Below are positions 41,399-50,354 of a stretch of 64,000 nt of DNA, piece after piece. The position numbers and the translations under genes were made by a program. The first letter of the stretch is position 1; each line of letters begins with the position of its first letter. This DNA is from Pseudocoprococcus catus (GTDB lineage Bacteria; Bacillota; Clostridia; Lachnospirales; Lachnospiraceae): positions 3,066,108-3,130,107 of the forward strand of contig NZ_LR698973.1 in the NCBI RefSeq assembly GCF_902381825.1. The letters run 5' to 3'. The notes under the pieces were generated by a model. That model did no database searches, had not been told where the DNA came from, and saw only the letters and a program-made list of their open reading frames with translations.

Positions 41399-41525
41399 AA
41401 ATGCATTTGAAGAAGATAAGAGAGATGCTGTTGCAGCTGGAATGAATGGTCATATCGCAAAGCCAATCCAGGTTGATAACATGCTGTCGATATTAGCGGA
41501 AATCATAAGGCAACAAGAAAAGTAA
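41391..41525 (+). pseudogene. Receiver-domain tail fused to the riboswitch
   Basis: The frame from ATGACAGC reads MTANAFEEDKRDAVAAGMNG, then HIAKPIQVDNMLSILAEI and stops. This is the last third of a hybrid-kinase receiver domain (MTANAF, Lys in AKP). Its front is missing. The first eight bases coincide with the riboswitch sequence ATGACAGC, pointing to a recombination there. Confidence 0.75.
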
Positions 41526-41539
41526 ATGAGCTGACGATT

Positions 41540-41579
41540 ATAGTAATAGCGAGGACTTGAAAGCCCTCGCTATTACTAT
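41540..41579 (+). terminator. 15-bp perfect bidirectional terminator
   Basis: ATAGTAATAGCGAGG (41540-41554) pairs perfectly with CCTCGCTATTACTAT (41565-41579). It lies between convergent units and serves the redox operon on the minus strand. It also marks where the element-like DNA gives way to ordinary chromosome. Confidence 0.8.
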
Positions 41580-41597
41580 GCATTTTCAGTAAATGAA

Positions 41598-42539
41598 TTA
41601 TTTCTGGTCCAGTACGGACTGAATCTGCTTCATCAGCTGATCGTAGTTTGACTGATCGTCAATGCCACCCATGAAAGGTTCCCCAACGATATTTCCGTCT
41701 TTATCTACAAGAACTGTTGTCGGGAATGCCATAATGTTTCCTGCATATTTTCCGACGGTTGAATCGGAATCGAAAGTCAGGTTTTTGTAGGAAGCTCCCT
41801 GGGCCTTCAGGATTTCTTTCGCTTCTTTGATTCCATCCTGATTATCATCTAATGTATCTGTATTGATACCAACAACTTCGCCACCCATTTCTTTGAGTTT
41901 CTCATTTAATTCATTCAGCTTAGAGAGCTCTCCGACACATGGCTTGCATCCACTGAACCAGAAGTTTACAACTGTAACTTTATTTTTAGCGAAAAGACTG
42001 TCATCTACATCGTTTCCATCCAGATCTTTTCCTTTGAAACCTTTGAATACAGCTGTGGATTCGTCTGATTTGGAGGAAGAGCTGTCAGAGGAATCGGATG
42101 CAGCAATCTCTTTCTCAAGCTTGGCAATTTCTTCTTCAATTCCGCGGATTGTCTCGATGTCTTTGCACAGAGTTTTATATTCTTCTTCAGAGAAAGAGTC
42201 TTTGTTAGATTCCACTGTGCTTGCGAGGGAATCAGCATAGTTTTCGCTCATGGCATCACCGGCAGCGTTCTTGTTCATAAGACCAAAGGCTTTGTCCCAT
42301 GCATCTTTGTGATCAGCAAAAAGCTGGTTTTCCTGCTGGTAAAGGTCATCCCGTTTTTCGTTCAGCTCGTCTGCGCTGCCCATTTCTGTTGTGGAAGAAG
42401 ATTCCTGTTTTGTGTTTGTATTGTCTGTTGTGGAGGAATTTCCGCAGCCTGTAAACGCAAAAAGTACAGAAATGGCAAGGAATGCAGCAATTACCTTTTT
42501 TAATTTCATTGAGTTTGTTCTAAGTGTTTTGTTTTTCAT
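41598..42539 (-). CDS. TlpA-like thiol-disulfide oxidoreductase lipoprotein
   Basis: The 313-residue protein has a lipoprotein signal (lipobox FTGC, Cys about 32). A serine/threonine-rich linker and a helical segment (about 60-165) follow, then a thioredoxin-fold domain (about 168-313) with active site FWFSGCKPC and a cis-Pro in FPTTV. It acts outside the membrane, reducing or oxidising protein thiols. The ribosome site AAAGGAG supports the first ATG. It is last in an operon with a 4Fe-4S membrane protein likely to supply electrons. Confidence 0.9.
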   Translation of the reverse strand: MKNKTLRTNSMKLKKVIAAFLAISVLFAFTGCGNSSTTDNTNTKQESSSTTEMGSADELNEKRDDLYQQENQLFADHKDAWDKAFGLMNKNAAGDAMSENYADSLASTVESNKDSFSEEEYKTLCKDIETIRGIEEEIAKLEKEIAASDSSDSSSSKSDESTAVFKGFKGKDLDGNDVDDSLFAKNKVTVVNFWFSGCKPCVGELSKLNELNEKLKEMGGEVVGINTDTLDDNQDGIKEAKEILKAQGASYKNLTFDSDSTVGKYAGNIMAFPTTVLVDKDGNIVGEPFMGGIDDQSNYDQLMKQIQSVLDQK

Positions 42540-42569
42540 GATTTTAAATCTCCTTTAAATTACGTTTTA

Positions 42570-43469
42570 TTAGTTTTTATTTTCAGCCTGTTTCTTAGTT
42601 GAAAATCCGTAATGATAGCAGATTGCATCAGTCGGACAGGCTTTCATACATTCTCCGCATCGGATACACTCCGGATGGTTTGGTGTGTCTACTACATTGA
42701 CATCCATCTTACAGACACGACTACATTTCTGACAGCCAACACATTTCTCATGATCAACCTGAATCTTAAGAAAAGATACCTTGTTAAACAGTGAGTAAAT
42801 AGCACCCAGCGGGCAGATCCATTTACAAAATGGACGGTAAAACAAGATGCTCAGGATGATGAAAAGCGCAAGGATTGTGAACTTAAATGTAAATAAATGT
42901 CCGAGTGCGGCACGAATTCCTGAGTTGGCAAGTGCCAGCGGAATTGCGCCTTCAAGTACGCCCTGTGGGCAAATGTATTTGCAGAAGAAAGGATCTCCCA
43001 TACCAAGTGAATTGGTTACAAATGCCGGAAGTAGTATAACAAAGACGACCAGAATCACATATTTCAGATACCGCAGAGGCTTCAGTTTTGCGGTGGAAAG
43101 TTTCTTGCCCGGAATCTTATGCAGCAGATCCTGGAACCATCCAAACGGACAGAGGAATCCACAGATAAACCGTCCTAACAGAACACCTAACAGGATGAAA
43201 AATCCGGTGATGTAGTAGGTAAATTTGAATTTTGAAGAACCAACCACGGCTTGAAAAGCTCCAATCGGACAGGCACCTGTGGCGGCAGGACAAGAGTAAC
43301 AGTTTAGTCCCGGGACGCACATCGTTTTTACATTTCCCTGATAAATTTTCCCTTTAAACAGATTCGGGATGTGAATGTTGGTCAGCAGTGTAGCAGCTGC
43401 CTGAATCCATCCGCGGAAGCGGACCAGAAAGTTTTTGTTTGATTTCATTTTCTTATCCAATTCCGACAC
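42570..43469 (-). CDS. NapH-like 4Fe-4S membrane protein
   Basis: The protein has up to 299 residues, starting at a GTG; an ATG 21 bases inside at 43448 is an alternative. It has four to five membrane spans, several CxxxCP motifs at the membrane (CGFLCPFGW, CKYICPQG, CKWICPLG) and a C-terminal pair of 4Fe-4S clusters (CVGCQKCSRVCKMD, CIRCGECMKACPTD). This is the NapH/CcoG-like polyferredoxin class that moves electrons across the membrane. Between CD1871A-like and TlpA genes it probably feeds electrons to TlpA. Confidence 0.87.
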   Translation of the reverse strand: MSELDKKMKSNKNFLVRFRGWIQAAATLLTNIHIPNLFKGKIYQGNVKTMCVPGLNCYSCPAATGACPIGAFQAVVGSSKFKFTYYITGFFILLGVLLGRFICGFLCPFGWFQDLLHKIPGKKLSTAKLKPLRYLKYVILVVFVILLPAFVTNSLGMGDPFFCKYICPQGVLEGAIPLALANSGIRAALGHLFTFKFTILALFIILSILFYRPFCKWICPLGAIYSLFNKVSFLKIQVDHEKCVGCQKCSRVCKMDVNVVDTPNHPECIRCGECMKACPTDAICYHYGFSTKKQAENKN

Positions 43470-43593
43470 ACTCCATACATAATTTTATTGCTTTACTGAG
43501 TACAACTGCAGCTTCTCCGCGGAAAATTCCAACAAGAAAAAATACCATACCGGCTGCAAGTAAAAAAACTTGTGTTGCTTTTTCTGATTTCAT
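43453..43593 (-). CDS. CD1871A-type CXXC small membrane protein
   Basis: The 46-residue protein has one membrane span (about 8-25) and a C-terminal CMEC motif (CXXC). I recognise the CD1871A family of short CXXC proteins that accompany TlpA and 4Fe-4S proteins in Clostridia. It overlaps the next gene by 17 bases, so translation is coupled. The CXXC pair may relay electrons or disulfides between the two larger partners. Confidence 0.7.
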   Translation of the reverse strand: MKSEKATQVFLLAAGMVFFLVGIFRGEAAVVLSKAIKLCMECVGIG

Positions 43594-43660
43594 TCAAATA
43601 CCTCTTGTTACTGTAAGTAGTAACTGTTCCTTTCAATGTTATTGTTCTTTAGGTGTCTTA

Positions 43661-43689
43661 TTGACCGTTCTATGGTTACATTATATAAT
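43661..43689 (+). promoter_or_regulatory. Sigma-A promoter of the two-component genes
   Basis: TTGACC (43661-43666), 17 bases, TATAAT (43684-43689). Near-perfect housekeeping promoter about 30 bp before the response-regulator start, in the gap to the divergent redox operon. Confidence 0.8.
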
Positions 43690-43716
43690 ATAGAATGTAA
43701 ATTTCCTGTTAAGAAA

Positions 43717-44412
43717 ATGGAGAAAAGTAAATTGAAATTATTAGTTGTTGAAGATGAGAAGAAATTATGTGATATGATTGCGAAAAGTCTGCATCAGGCA
43801 GGTTATGAGGTGGATACGTGTAATGACGGAGAACAGGCATTGGATATGATCTATGCGGAACTGTATGATCTGATTGTGCTTGATCTTAATCTGCCCGGGA
43901 TGGATGGGATGGAGATTCTTCGGGAGCTTCGCAAAGAAAATGAAGAGACAAAAGTATTAATTCTGTCTGCGAGAAGTCAGATTGCAGATAAGGTTGAGGG
44001 ATTGGATTCAGGTGCAAATGATTATATGGAAAAACCATTTCATCTGCAGGAACTGGAAGCTCGCGTGAGAAGCCTGACAAGAAGAAAATTTGTACAAAAA
44101 AATATTTGTCTGGAATGTGGAAAACTTCGATTTGATACGAGAGAAAGGGTTGCATATGCAGAAGATAACCCTGTTGCGTTGACGAGAAAAGAAAATGGAA
44201 TTCTAGAGTATCTTCTTTTGAATCAGGGAAGACCGGTCAGTCAGGAAGAACTGATTGAGCATGTATGGGATTCTTCTGTAGACAGTTTCAGCGGATCAAT
44301 CCGAGTGCATATGTCTTCTTTGAGAAAAAAACTGAAAGCAGGACTAGGATATGATCCGATCGTGAACAAAATCGGTGAGGGCTATAAGATAGGGGGAGAT
44401 AGCAGAGCATGA
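43717..44412 (+). CDS. OmpR-family response regulator
   Basis: About 231 residues from the ATG at 43717. A TTG at 43732, ten bases after GGAG, would give the more usual MKLLVVEDE start. The receiver has VEDE, phospho-acceptor in VLDLNLPGMDG and Lys in YMEKPF. The winged helix ends IVNKIGEGYKIGG. It overlaps the kinase gene by 4 bases. Its position facing the redox operon suggests, but does not prove, that it controls that operon. Confidence 0.88.
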   Translation: MEKSKLKLLVVEDEKKLCDMIAKSLHQAGYEVDTCNDGEQALDMIYAELYDLIVLDLNLPGMDGMEILRELRKENEETKVLILSARSQIADKVEGLDSGANDYMEKPFHLQELEARVRSLTRRKFVQKNICLECGKLRFDTRERVAYAEDNPVALTRKENGILEYLLLNQGRPVSQEELIEHVWDSSVDSFSGSIRVHMSSLRKKLKAGLGYDPIVNKIGEGYKIGGDSRA

Positions 44413-45587
44413 AAAAAATATCACTTCAGTGGAAATTAACATTTCTTACAACAGTGTTGATCACCATATTATGCGGATGTCTTACATTTTTCTTATATAA
44501 AAACGGCGTCTATTATTTCGATACGCTTCAGGAGTCTATCACGGATCAGAGCACAGCGCCGGAAGCGGTGTACATTGATATTCCGGATGACGAGTGGGAT
44601 GACTTTGTGGCACAGTTTTCCATGAAGGTTTATAACTCCAAATCAGACTATAGAAGCAGAAGCCTTCTGATTACTGCTATTGTAGCGTTGTTTGGCGGCG
44701 CAGTGACGTATTTTATCAGTGGACGGGCATTGAAACCACTCAAGGAATTTTCAGAGACAGTGGAAAAAGTTCAGGCACAGAATCTGACAGATTATATAAT
44801 CGAAGAGAATAAGATTGCAGAGTTAGACAGACTTCGCATATCTTACAACAAAATGCTTATGCGGCTTTCAGAATCATTTGAGACGCAGCGTCAGTTTACG
44901 GGAAATGCAGCTCATGAATTGCGTACGCCACTGGCCTTAATCCAGGCACAACTGGATCTATACCATACAACAGAACATCCAGAGAGTACAACAGCGGCAG
45001 AAGAGACAATTCAGATGGTAACGGAACAGAATGAACGTCTTAGCAAGTTGGTCAGAACGCTTTTGGATATGAGCGAATTACAGACGGTAGCGCGAAATGA
45101 CAAAATTGAGATCCATAGTCTGATTGAGGAAGTACTGACAGATCTGGAACCGCTGGCACAGGAAAAGAAGGTTGAACTGATACAGAAGTCACAGGGAGCA
45201 GGAGAAAAGGCAGATGAAGAATTATTTTTGACAGGAAGTGATATTCTGATTTACAGAATGTTATATAATCTTGTGGAAAATGCGATTAAATATAATCGGA
45301 CCGATGGAACTGTTACAGTATCAGCAAAGAGGGAGAAGAACGAAGTTGTTCTGACGGTTTCGGATACAGGAAATGGAATTGATGAGGCATTCAGGGAGCA
45401 GATTTTTGAACCGTTCTTCCGGATAGATAAGTCAAGAAGCCGGGAGCTTGGAGGTGTGGGCCTTGGACTTGCGATGGTTCGAGAAGTTGTGAGGGTTCAT
45501 GACGGGACGATTAAAGTTTATACAAATGAGCATGGTGGGACGACATTTGAAGTATGCGGCCTTGCCGAATATCGCGATAACGAGTGA
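44409..45587 (+). CDS. Sensor histidine kinase
   Basis: The 392-residue kinase has two membrane spans (about 8-28 and 92-112) flanking an outside domain of about 60 residues rich in acidic residues. HAMP, the H-box GNAAHELRTPLALIQAQ, the N-box ENAIKYN and G-boxes DTGNGI and GGVGLGLAMVR follow. Its stop codon lies inside the left arm of the terminator hairpin. Confidence 0.9.
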   Translation: MKKISLQWKLTFLTTVLITILCGCLTFFLYKNGVYYFDTLQESITDQSTAPEAVYIDIPDDEWDDFVAQFSMKVYNSKSDYRSRSLLITAIVALFGGAVTYFISGRALKPLKEFSETVEKVQAQNLTDYIIEENKIAELDRLRISYNKMLMRLSESFETQRQFTGNAAHELRTPLALIQAQLDLYHTTEHPESTTAAEETIQMVTEQNERLSKLVRTLLDMSELQTVARNDKIEIHSLIEEVLTDLEPLAQEKKVELIQKSQGAGEKADEELFLTGSDILIYRMLYNLVENAIKYNRTDGTVTVSAKREKNEVVLTVSDTGNGIDEAFREQIFEPFFRIDKSRSRELGGVGLGLAMVREVVRVHDGTIKVYTNEHGGTTFEVCGLAEYRDNE

Positions 45588-45617
45588 AACTCGCAGAGCG
45601 TGTTTCACTCGTTATCG
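45575..45617 (+). terminator. 16-bp perfect hairpin between convergent genes
   Basis: CGATAACGAGTGAAAC (45575-45590) pairs perfectly with GTTTCACTCGTTATCG (45602-45617). It includes the stop codon of the kinase and serves both converging genes. The T-tract is weak. Confidence 0.75.
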
Positions 45618-45632
45618 TGTGTTTTATCTCAT

Positions 45633-46481
45633 TTATTCTGCACGTAATCCGGTAAGCTCTTCGAAAACCGGTAATTCATAACAAGGAATATAGATTCCAT
45701 AGGTTTCTGTATTATGTACAACCTCAAGAATATAATAGGAATTACAATTGAGACAGCCAAACTTGTCAATTGACATATGATATGGTTTATGTATTCCCTT
45801 ATCATAAGGCTCCTCTTTATGCCATTCCTTAATAACTGTATGCTTTTTTACTGTACGAATAGATGAAAGAGAAGACAGCGGGAAAGCATATTTTCCGTTA
45901 CAGTTGGTTAAATACAGGTTTTCATTATCACGGTAAGCTTTAAATATCAGATTGGAAAACTGATGAACCTGAAGCCCTTTTTCTATCGCTTTTATTTTGC
46001 CGTTACGTTCAGTGTAGTAGCAAGACAGCACATCCACATTTTTAGCATTATCGGGTACAGCAAGCTCCGCCAATATGTCTTTCATGACTCGATCATGGGT
46101 AGCCAGCGCATGTTGATTTTCATCCGTATCTAAGACATGATGGGATTTTACTTTTTCACAAACTGTTAATAGGACGAATAGAATAACGCAAATAGGAAGA
46201 AGCCAAAAAACCCAGGGTGCGTTGTGATATGCTTCGGCAAGGGAAACCCGTGCTCTCAATAGGGCGCTGACGCAGATAAAAGCGAGAAAGAGACATATGG
46301 ATTTAATAATGCGCAGAAGTAAAGGCATTTTGGACTTTTGGATAATAACATCTTTTTGCTCGGTGGTTTTGGCCAAAGTCTGGGATAATATTTCAGATGG
46401 TTTCAGTATTAAAAATTCATTGCCGTTTAAGCGTTCGTTTTTGCGGTTGGTAGTTATATCAATACCTAAAAATGGTTTCAT
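45633..46481 (-). CDS. Membrane protein of unknown function
   Basis: The 282-residue protein has a cytoplasmic start (about 1-55), two membrane spans (about 57-78 and 90-110), then a soluble domain of about 170 residues with CYYTERNGK and CLNCNSYY (a CXXC pair). A PH-like fold is possible but unproven. The ribosome site is GGAGGAG. No operon partner is visible. Confidence 0.7.
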   Translation of the reverse strand: MKPFLGIDITTNRKNERLNGNEFLILKPSEILSQTLAKTTEQKDVIIQKSKMPLLLRIIKSICLFLAFICVSALLRARVSLAEAYHNAPWVFWLLPICVILFVLLTVCEKVKSHHVLDTDENQHALATHDRVMKDILAELAVPDNAKNVDVLSCYYTERNGKIKAIEKGLQVHQFSNLIFKAYRDNENLYLTNCNGKYAFPLSSLSSIRTVKKHTVIKEWHKEEPYDKGIHKPYHMSIDKFGCLNCNSYYILEVVHNTETYGIYIPCYELPVFEELTGLRAE

Positions 46482-46673
46482 AAGCGAAATTCTCCTCCTA
46501 TTCGTACTTCAAGTTAACAACATGTTTTAAAATAAGATAGAGCCGTCAGGGACTGAGTGCCTGTACATCTCTGGTGTTTATATATCATTATTATACATAG
46601 ATCTGTACAGAATTAAAAGAAGGTTTTAGTGTATACATTTGGAAGTATCTATCAGTTTTCGCATGTGTTTTTG

Positions 46674-46701
46674 TTGATATTTTCTAAAGTTTTTATATAA
46701 T
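46674..46701 (+). promoter_or_regulatory. Sigma-A promoter of the epimerase operon
   Basis: TTGATA (46674-46679), 16 bases, TATAAT (46696-46701), 41 bp before the epimerase start. The surrounding DNA is A+T-rich. Confidence 0.7.
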
Positions 46702-46742
46702 AGAAGCATATTGATAATTACATTTTATGGGGGAAGAGACAA

Positions 46743-47819
46743 ATGAAAATTACAGGGATTAAAGTGCGTCAGGTAGAAGTACCGTTAGTGGAACCGTTCC
46801 GTATTTCGCTCGGGGTTATTACGCATTCTCGAAGCGTTATCGTGTCGGTGGAAACGGATGAGGGTCTGGTTGGTTACGGAGAAGGGGCGCCGGCGATTCT
46901 GATTACAGGAGAGAGCTTATCCGGTACAAGCGATGTGATCAGAGAGATGGAGAGAGATCTCATTGGTGTTGATCCGACGGATCTGGAAAAGGTATACTGG
47001 ACGATGGATCATGCCGCAGCGCATTCGGGATGTGCCAAGAATGCTATCGATATGGCATGTTATGACCTTCTTGGCAAGAAAGCAGGCATGCCGGTCTATA
47101 AGCTTTTGGGCGGATACAGGAATTATATTGAAACGGATATGACGGTTGGTATCGATACGCCGGAGGTAATGGCGGCCAAGGCTAGACAGTATGTGACGGA
47201 TGGTTTTGATACAATTAAGACGAAAGTCGGTACTTCCTTTGCGGAGGATATTGCCAGAGTCAAAGCGATTCGTGAAGCGGTTGGGGATGACGTTAAGATT
47301 CGTGTGGATGCGAACCAGGCTTGGACAGCAAAAGAGGCTGTCCGTCTGATCAAGAGGCTGAATGAGTATAACCTGGAACTGGTAGAGCAGCCGGTTGCCT
47401 ACCATGATATTGCAGGTCTGGAATATGTTACTAAACATTCAGACGTGCCGATTATGTCGGATGAGAGCTGTTTTAATTCAAAGGATGCACTTCGACTTGT
47501 AGAGCGCAGAGCTATTGATTATCTGAATATTAAGCTGATGAAGTGCGGCGGCATTCGCGAAGCACTGAAGATAAATGCCATCTGCGAGGCAGCAGGCATT
47601 GAAGTGATGCTTGGATGCATGGTAGAAGAGAGCAATCTGGGTATTACAGCAGCAGCCAGTCTCGGTGCAGCCACAAGAAATATCACACGCGCGGATCTCG
47701 ATGCGACTTTTAACATGACAGAGAGGCCGTTTAAGGGAGGCATTTATGTGAAAGACACGAAGAAACTTGTGCTTCCGGATGTTCCGGGCTTTGGATTTAT
47801 TGGTTTTGATAACGAATAG
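46743..47819 (+). CDS. Dipeptide epimerase (enolase superfamily)
   Basis: The 358-residue protein has the muconate-lactonizing subgroup layout: capping domain 1-120, barrel 130-340. Catalytic signatures are TIKTKVG (KxK), metal ligands in RVDANQAW, VEQP and SDES, and the second Lys in LNIKLMKCGG. Family members epimerise L-Ala-D/L-Glu or related dipeptides, usually in murein peptide recycling. The ribosome site is GGGGAAG. The transglutaminase-like gene follows 19 bp later, which supports cell-wall peptide use. Confidence 0.87.
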   Translation: MKITGIKVRQVEVPLVEPFRISLGVITHSRSVIVSVETDEGLVGYGEGAPAILITGESLSGTSDVIREMERDLIGVDPTDLEKVYWTMDHAAAHSGCAKNAIDMACYDLLGKKAGMPVYKLLGGYRNYIETDMTVGIDTPEVMAAKARQYVTDGFDTIKTKVGTSFAEDIARVKAIREAVGDDVKIRVDANQAWTAKEAVRLIKRLNEYNLELVEQPVAYHDIAGLEYVTKHSDVPIMSDESCFNSKDALRLVERRAIDYLNIKLMKCGGIREALKINAICEAAGIEVMLGCMVEESNLGITAAASLGAATRNITRADLDATFNMTERPFKGGIYVKDTKKLVLPDVPGFGFIGFDNE

Positions 47820-47838
47820 TTGATGGGAGGTGTGAAGC

Positions 47839-49221
47839 ATGTATCAGGATTTATCATTTATGAAAATTCCTTTGCCGGAGGATGTTTTAAAGCTAAAAAA
47901 TTATGGTGATTATGCCGGTGCCCAGAAAATGATCCGTTATTTTCTGGAACACAAGGAGATACCGAAGGCGCTGCGTAAGCGCTTGGAAATTGAGCAGGAA
48001 ATTATCGGGGTGATGGGAGCAGATGAGTATCCTTACACTTATGCCGAAGCATTGGAGATGATGACCAGTCATCTGCGTGATTTCAAAGAAGAAGAATTGC
48101 AGTATCTGAAAGAGATTGGTGCGGCGGACTGGATTTATATTGATGGAGAAGTTCATTTTCAGCGCCTTTTCTATGATAATCTGACACAGACGCGTCCCGA
48201 TCTGGCCGCTCGTGTGATTGTACAGAATGAGGAACTTGAAAAAGAGAATGCAATGAAACAGAAGCTGCTTAATGGGAATGTTCATTATATGAAGGAACAC
48301 GGAGGCAGAACAGTTCATACACGCATCCGTGCAACTATTAAGGCCAAAAAGGAATTCGAGGAAGTCGGACGAAAAGTTTCTGTACATTTGCCGATTCCGA
48401 AGGTGTATGAGCAGGTTTCAAATGTACAGATTCATGCTGCGAATCCGGAGATTACTTTTATTGCACCGGAAGATGCAGCGCAGAGAACAGTTTACTTTGA
48501 GACAGAACTGCAGCCGAATCAGGAATTTATGGTGGAGTATTCATTTGATTATCATATTAATTATGTAGAACTGGATCCGAAGCGTGTCGCCGGTGAACAG
48601 CCGGATTTCTGTCTTGAAGAACAGTCACCGCATATCATGTTTACACCTTATTTAAGGAAACTGAGGGATGAACTGGCCGGTGATGAGACGAATCCGGTTA
48701 TTCTGGCACGCCGATTTTACGATTTTGTGACGACAAAGGTCATGTATTCTTTTGTGAGAGAATATTTTACAATTGAGTGCATTCCGGAATACTGTGCAGT
48801 CAATTTAAAAGGAGACTGCGGTGTACAGGCCCTTCTTTTTATCACGCTTTGCCGAATGTCCGGTATCCCGGCACGCTGGCAGTCTGGGCTGTATGCGACA
48901 GACTACTATACAGGCTGTCATGATTGGGCGCAGTTCTATGTTGCGCCTTACGGATGGGTATTTGCAGACCTCTCTTTTGGCGGAAGTGCATGGCGCGCAG
49001 GTGAAATTGAACGCTGGAATTATTATTTCGGTAATCTGGATGTTTTTCGAATGCCTGCGAACTCGGAAATTCAGAAAGCTTTTGTACCGGAGAAAAAATG
49101 GCTTCGCATCGACCCGATTGATAACCAGCGGGGCGAATTTGAATATGAGGATCATGGCCTTCGTTTTTCTCAGGTGGAAGTGTCACAGAAACTCATCTCT
49201 ATGGAAGATATTGAGAAATAA
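47839..49221 (+). CDS. Transglutaminase-like cysteine hydrolase
   Basis: The 460-residue protein has no signal peptide. Residues about 300-400 contain the transglutaminase-like triad: Cys in KGDCGVQALLF, His in GCHDWAQFYV, Asp in VFADLSFGG. The N-terminal 150 residues are helical and the middle is beta-rich. Such proteins are usually peptidases or amidases. Co-transcription with the dipeptide epimerase suggests a role in cytoplasmic handling of wall peptides. Start after GGGAGG. Confidence 0.78.
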   Translation: MYQDLSFMKIPLPEDVLKLKNYGDYAGAQKMIRYFLEHKEIPKALRKRLEIEQEIIGVMGADEYPYTYAEALEMMTSHLRDFKEEELQYLKEIGAADWIYIDGEVHFQRLFYDNLTQTRPDLAARVIVQNEELEKENAMKQKLLNGNVHYMKEHGGRTVHTRIRATIKAKKEFEEVGRKVSVHLPIPKVYEQVSNVQIHAANPEITFIAPEDAAQRTVYFETELQPNQEFMVEYSFDYHINYVELDPKRVAGEQPDFCLEEQSPHIMFTPYLRKLRDELAGDETNPVILARRFYDFVTTKVMYSFVREYFTIECIPEYCAVNLKGDCGVQALLFITLCRMSGIPARWQSGLYATDYYTGCHDWAQFYVAPYGWVFADLSFGGSAWRAGEIERWNYYFGNLDVFRMPANSEIQKAFVPEKKWLRIDPIDNQRGEFEYEDHGLRFSQVEVSQKLISMEDIEK

Positions 49222-49224
49222 CAA

Positions 49225-50205
49225 TTAATAGCCTTGCCTTAAATCGACGATATGGTTCAGCACCTGACCGGCAAGAAAGCGTTCAATATTTTCAAAACAC
49301 AGGTTCCAGATGGCCTGTTCAACATCTGTGTTGCCACCAAAACTTGGACCGGCGATATGAGGGGTGATGAAGACGTTTGGCAGATCCCATAACGGAGAGG
49401 CCTTTGGCAGCGGTTCAATTTCTGATACATCCAGAGCAACCCCTTTTAAGTGCCCTTCTTTTAAAACATGCAATAAAGCATCATTTTTAATCAGACTGCC
49501 GCGGCCGACATTGATCAGCAATGCCTCTTTTTTCATCAGACGCAGACGTTTTTCATCAAAGAGGCCGATGGTTTCTGATGTATTTGGCAGACATCCGACA
49601 ACGATGTCTGCTGTTTTAAGTTTGAGATCTAACTGGTCTGATCCGATGACTTCATCAAAGTCCGGAAGTGCTCTATGGTTCGGATGGCGGCGGAAGCCAA
49701 TGATGGATGTATCAAAAGCTTTTAAACGATGGGCAAGGGAAGAACCGATGTCTCCGGTGCCGAGAATCAGGACTGTTTTTTTGTAAATCGTGCCACAATT
49801 GTCAGATGGAAGCCAAGTGTGAGCTGCCTGATGATGTGAATAAACTGAAAATGATCGATACAGTGCAATAATAGTGCCAATCACATATTCGGATATAATG
49901 ATACCAAAAGCACCGGAAGCATTGGTGATCGTCAGATGGGAAGGCAACCGTTTCATACGTGCGTATTTGTCTGCGCCGGCCCATGTCAGCTGCAGCCATT
50001 TCAGACGAGGCGCTTTCAGAAGATCCGGTTCGTCAGGTTCGCCGATGATAACATCTGTGTGGCGAAGCAGAGATTCAGGGATGGTCTGACTGGAATTGAT
50101 AAAGGTAAAATGACATTGTGAGCCAAACTGTGTACTGAAACGATCACGGATTGATGGTGGACAAGGGACAGCCACTAAAATATGGATGGGATAGTATGTG
50201 TTCAT
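49225..50205 (-). CDS. D-2-hydroxyacid dehydrogenase
   Basis: The 326-residue protein has an NAD-binding motif GTGDIGSSLA (about 150), catalytic Arg in NVGRGSLI, Glu in DVSEIEPLP and His in ITPHIAGPSFGG. The specificity class is closest to glyoxylate/hydroxypyruvate-reductase-like members. The oxo-acid substrate cannot be fixed from sequence. It is convergent with the transglutaminase gene (3 bp apart) and divergent from the transporter. Confidence 0.85.
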   Translation of the reverse strand: MNTYYPIHILVAVPCPPSIRDRFSTQFGSQCHFTFINSSQTIPESLLRHTDVIIGEPDEPDLLKAPRLKWLQLTWAGADKYARMKRLPSHLTITNASGAFGIIISEYVIGTIIALYRSFSVYSHHQAAHTWLPSDNCGTIYKKTVLILGTGDIGSSLAHRLKAFDTSIIGFRRHPNHRALPDFDEVIGSDQLDLKLKTADIVVGCLPNTSETIGLFDEKRLRLMKKEALLINVGRGSLIKNDALLHVLKEGHLKGVALDVSEIEPLPKASPLWDLPNVFITPHIAGPSFGGNTDVEQAIWNLCFENIERFLAGQVLNHIVDLRQGY

Positions 50206-50354
50206 TGTGATATTTCCTTTCTGACTCTAATCATAACATAGAATGTCGAAAAAATAAAAAGAATCTGACCGATGAGTTGCGACTCTTGACTAAACATGTT
50301 AAAATAAAATGCTATCTATAAATATTAAAGAAAGAAACATTAATGAGGTGTATC

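Noticed and set aside
714-41525. Calling the whole left part one intact conjugative element
   Set aside because: No integrase, coupling protein, VirB4 or other secretion gene is present, and most backbone genes are broken or duplicated.
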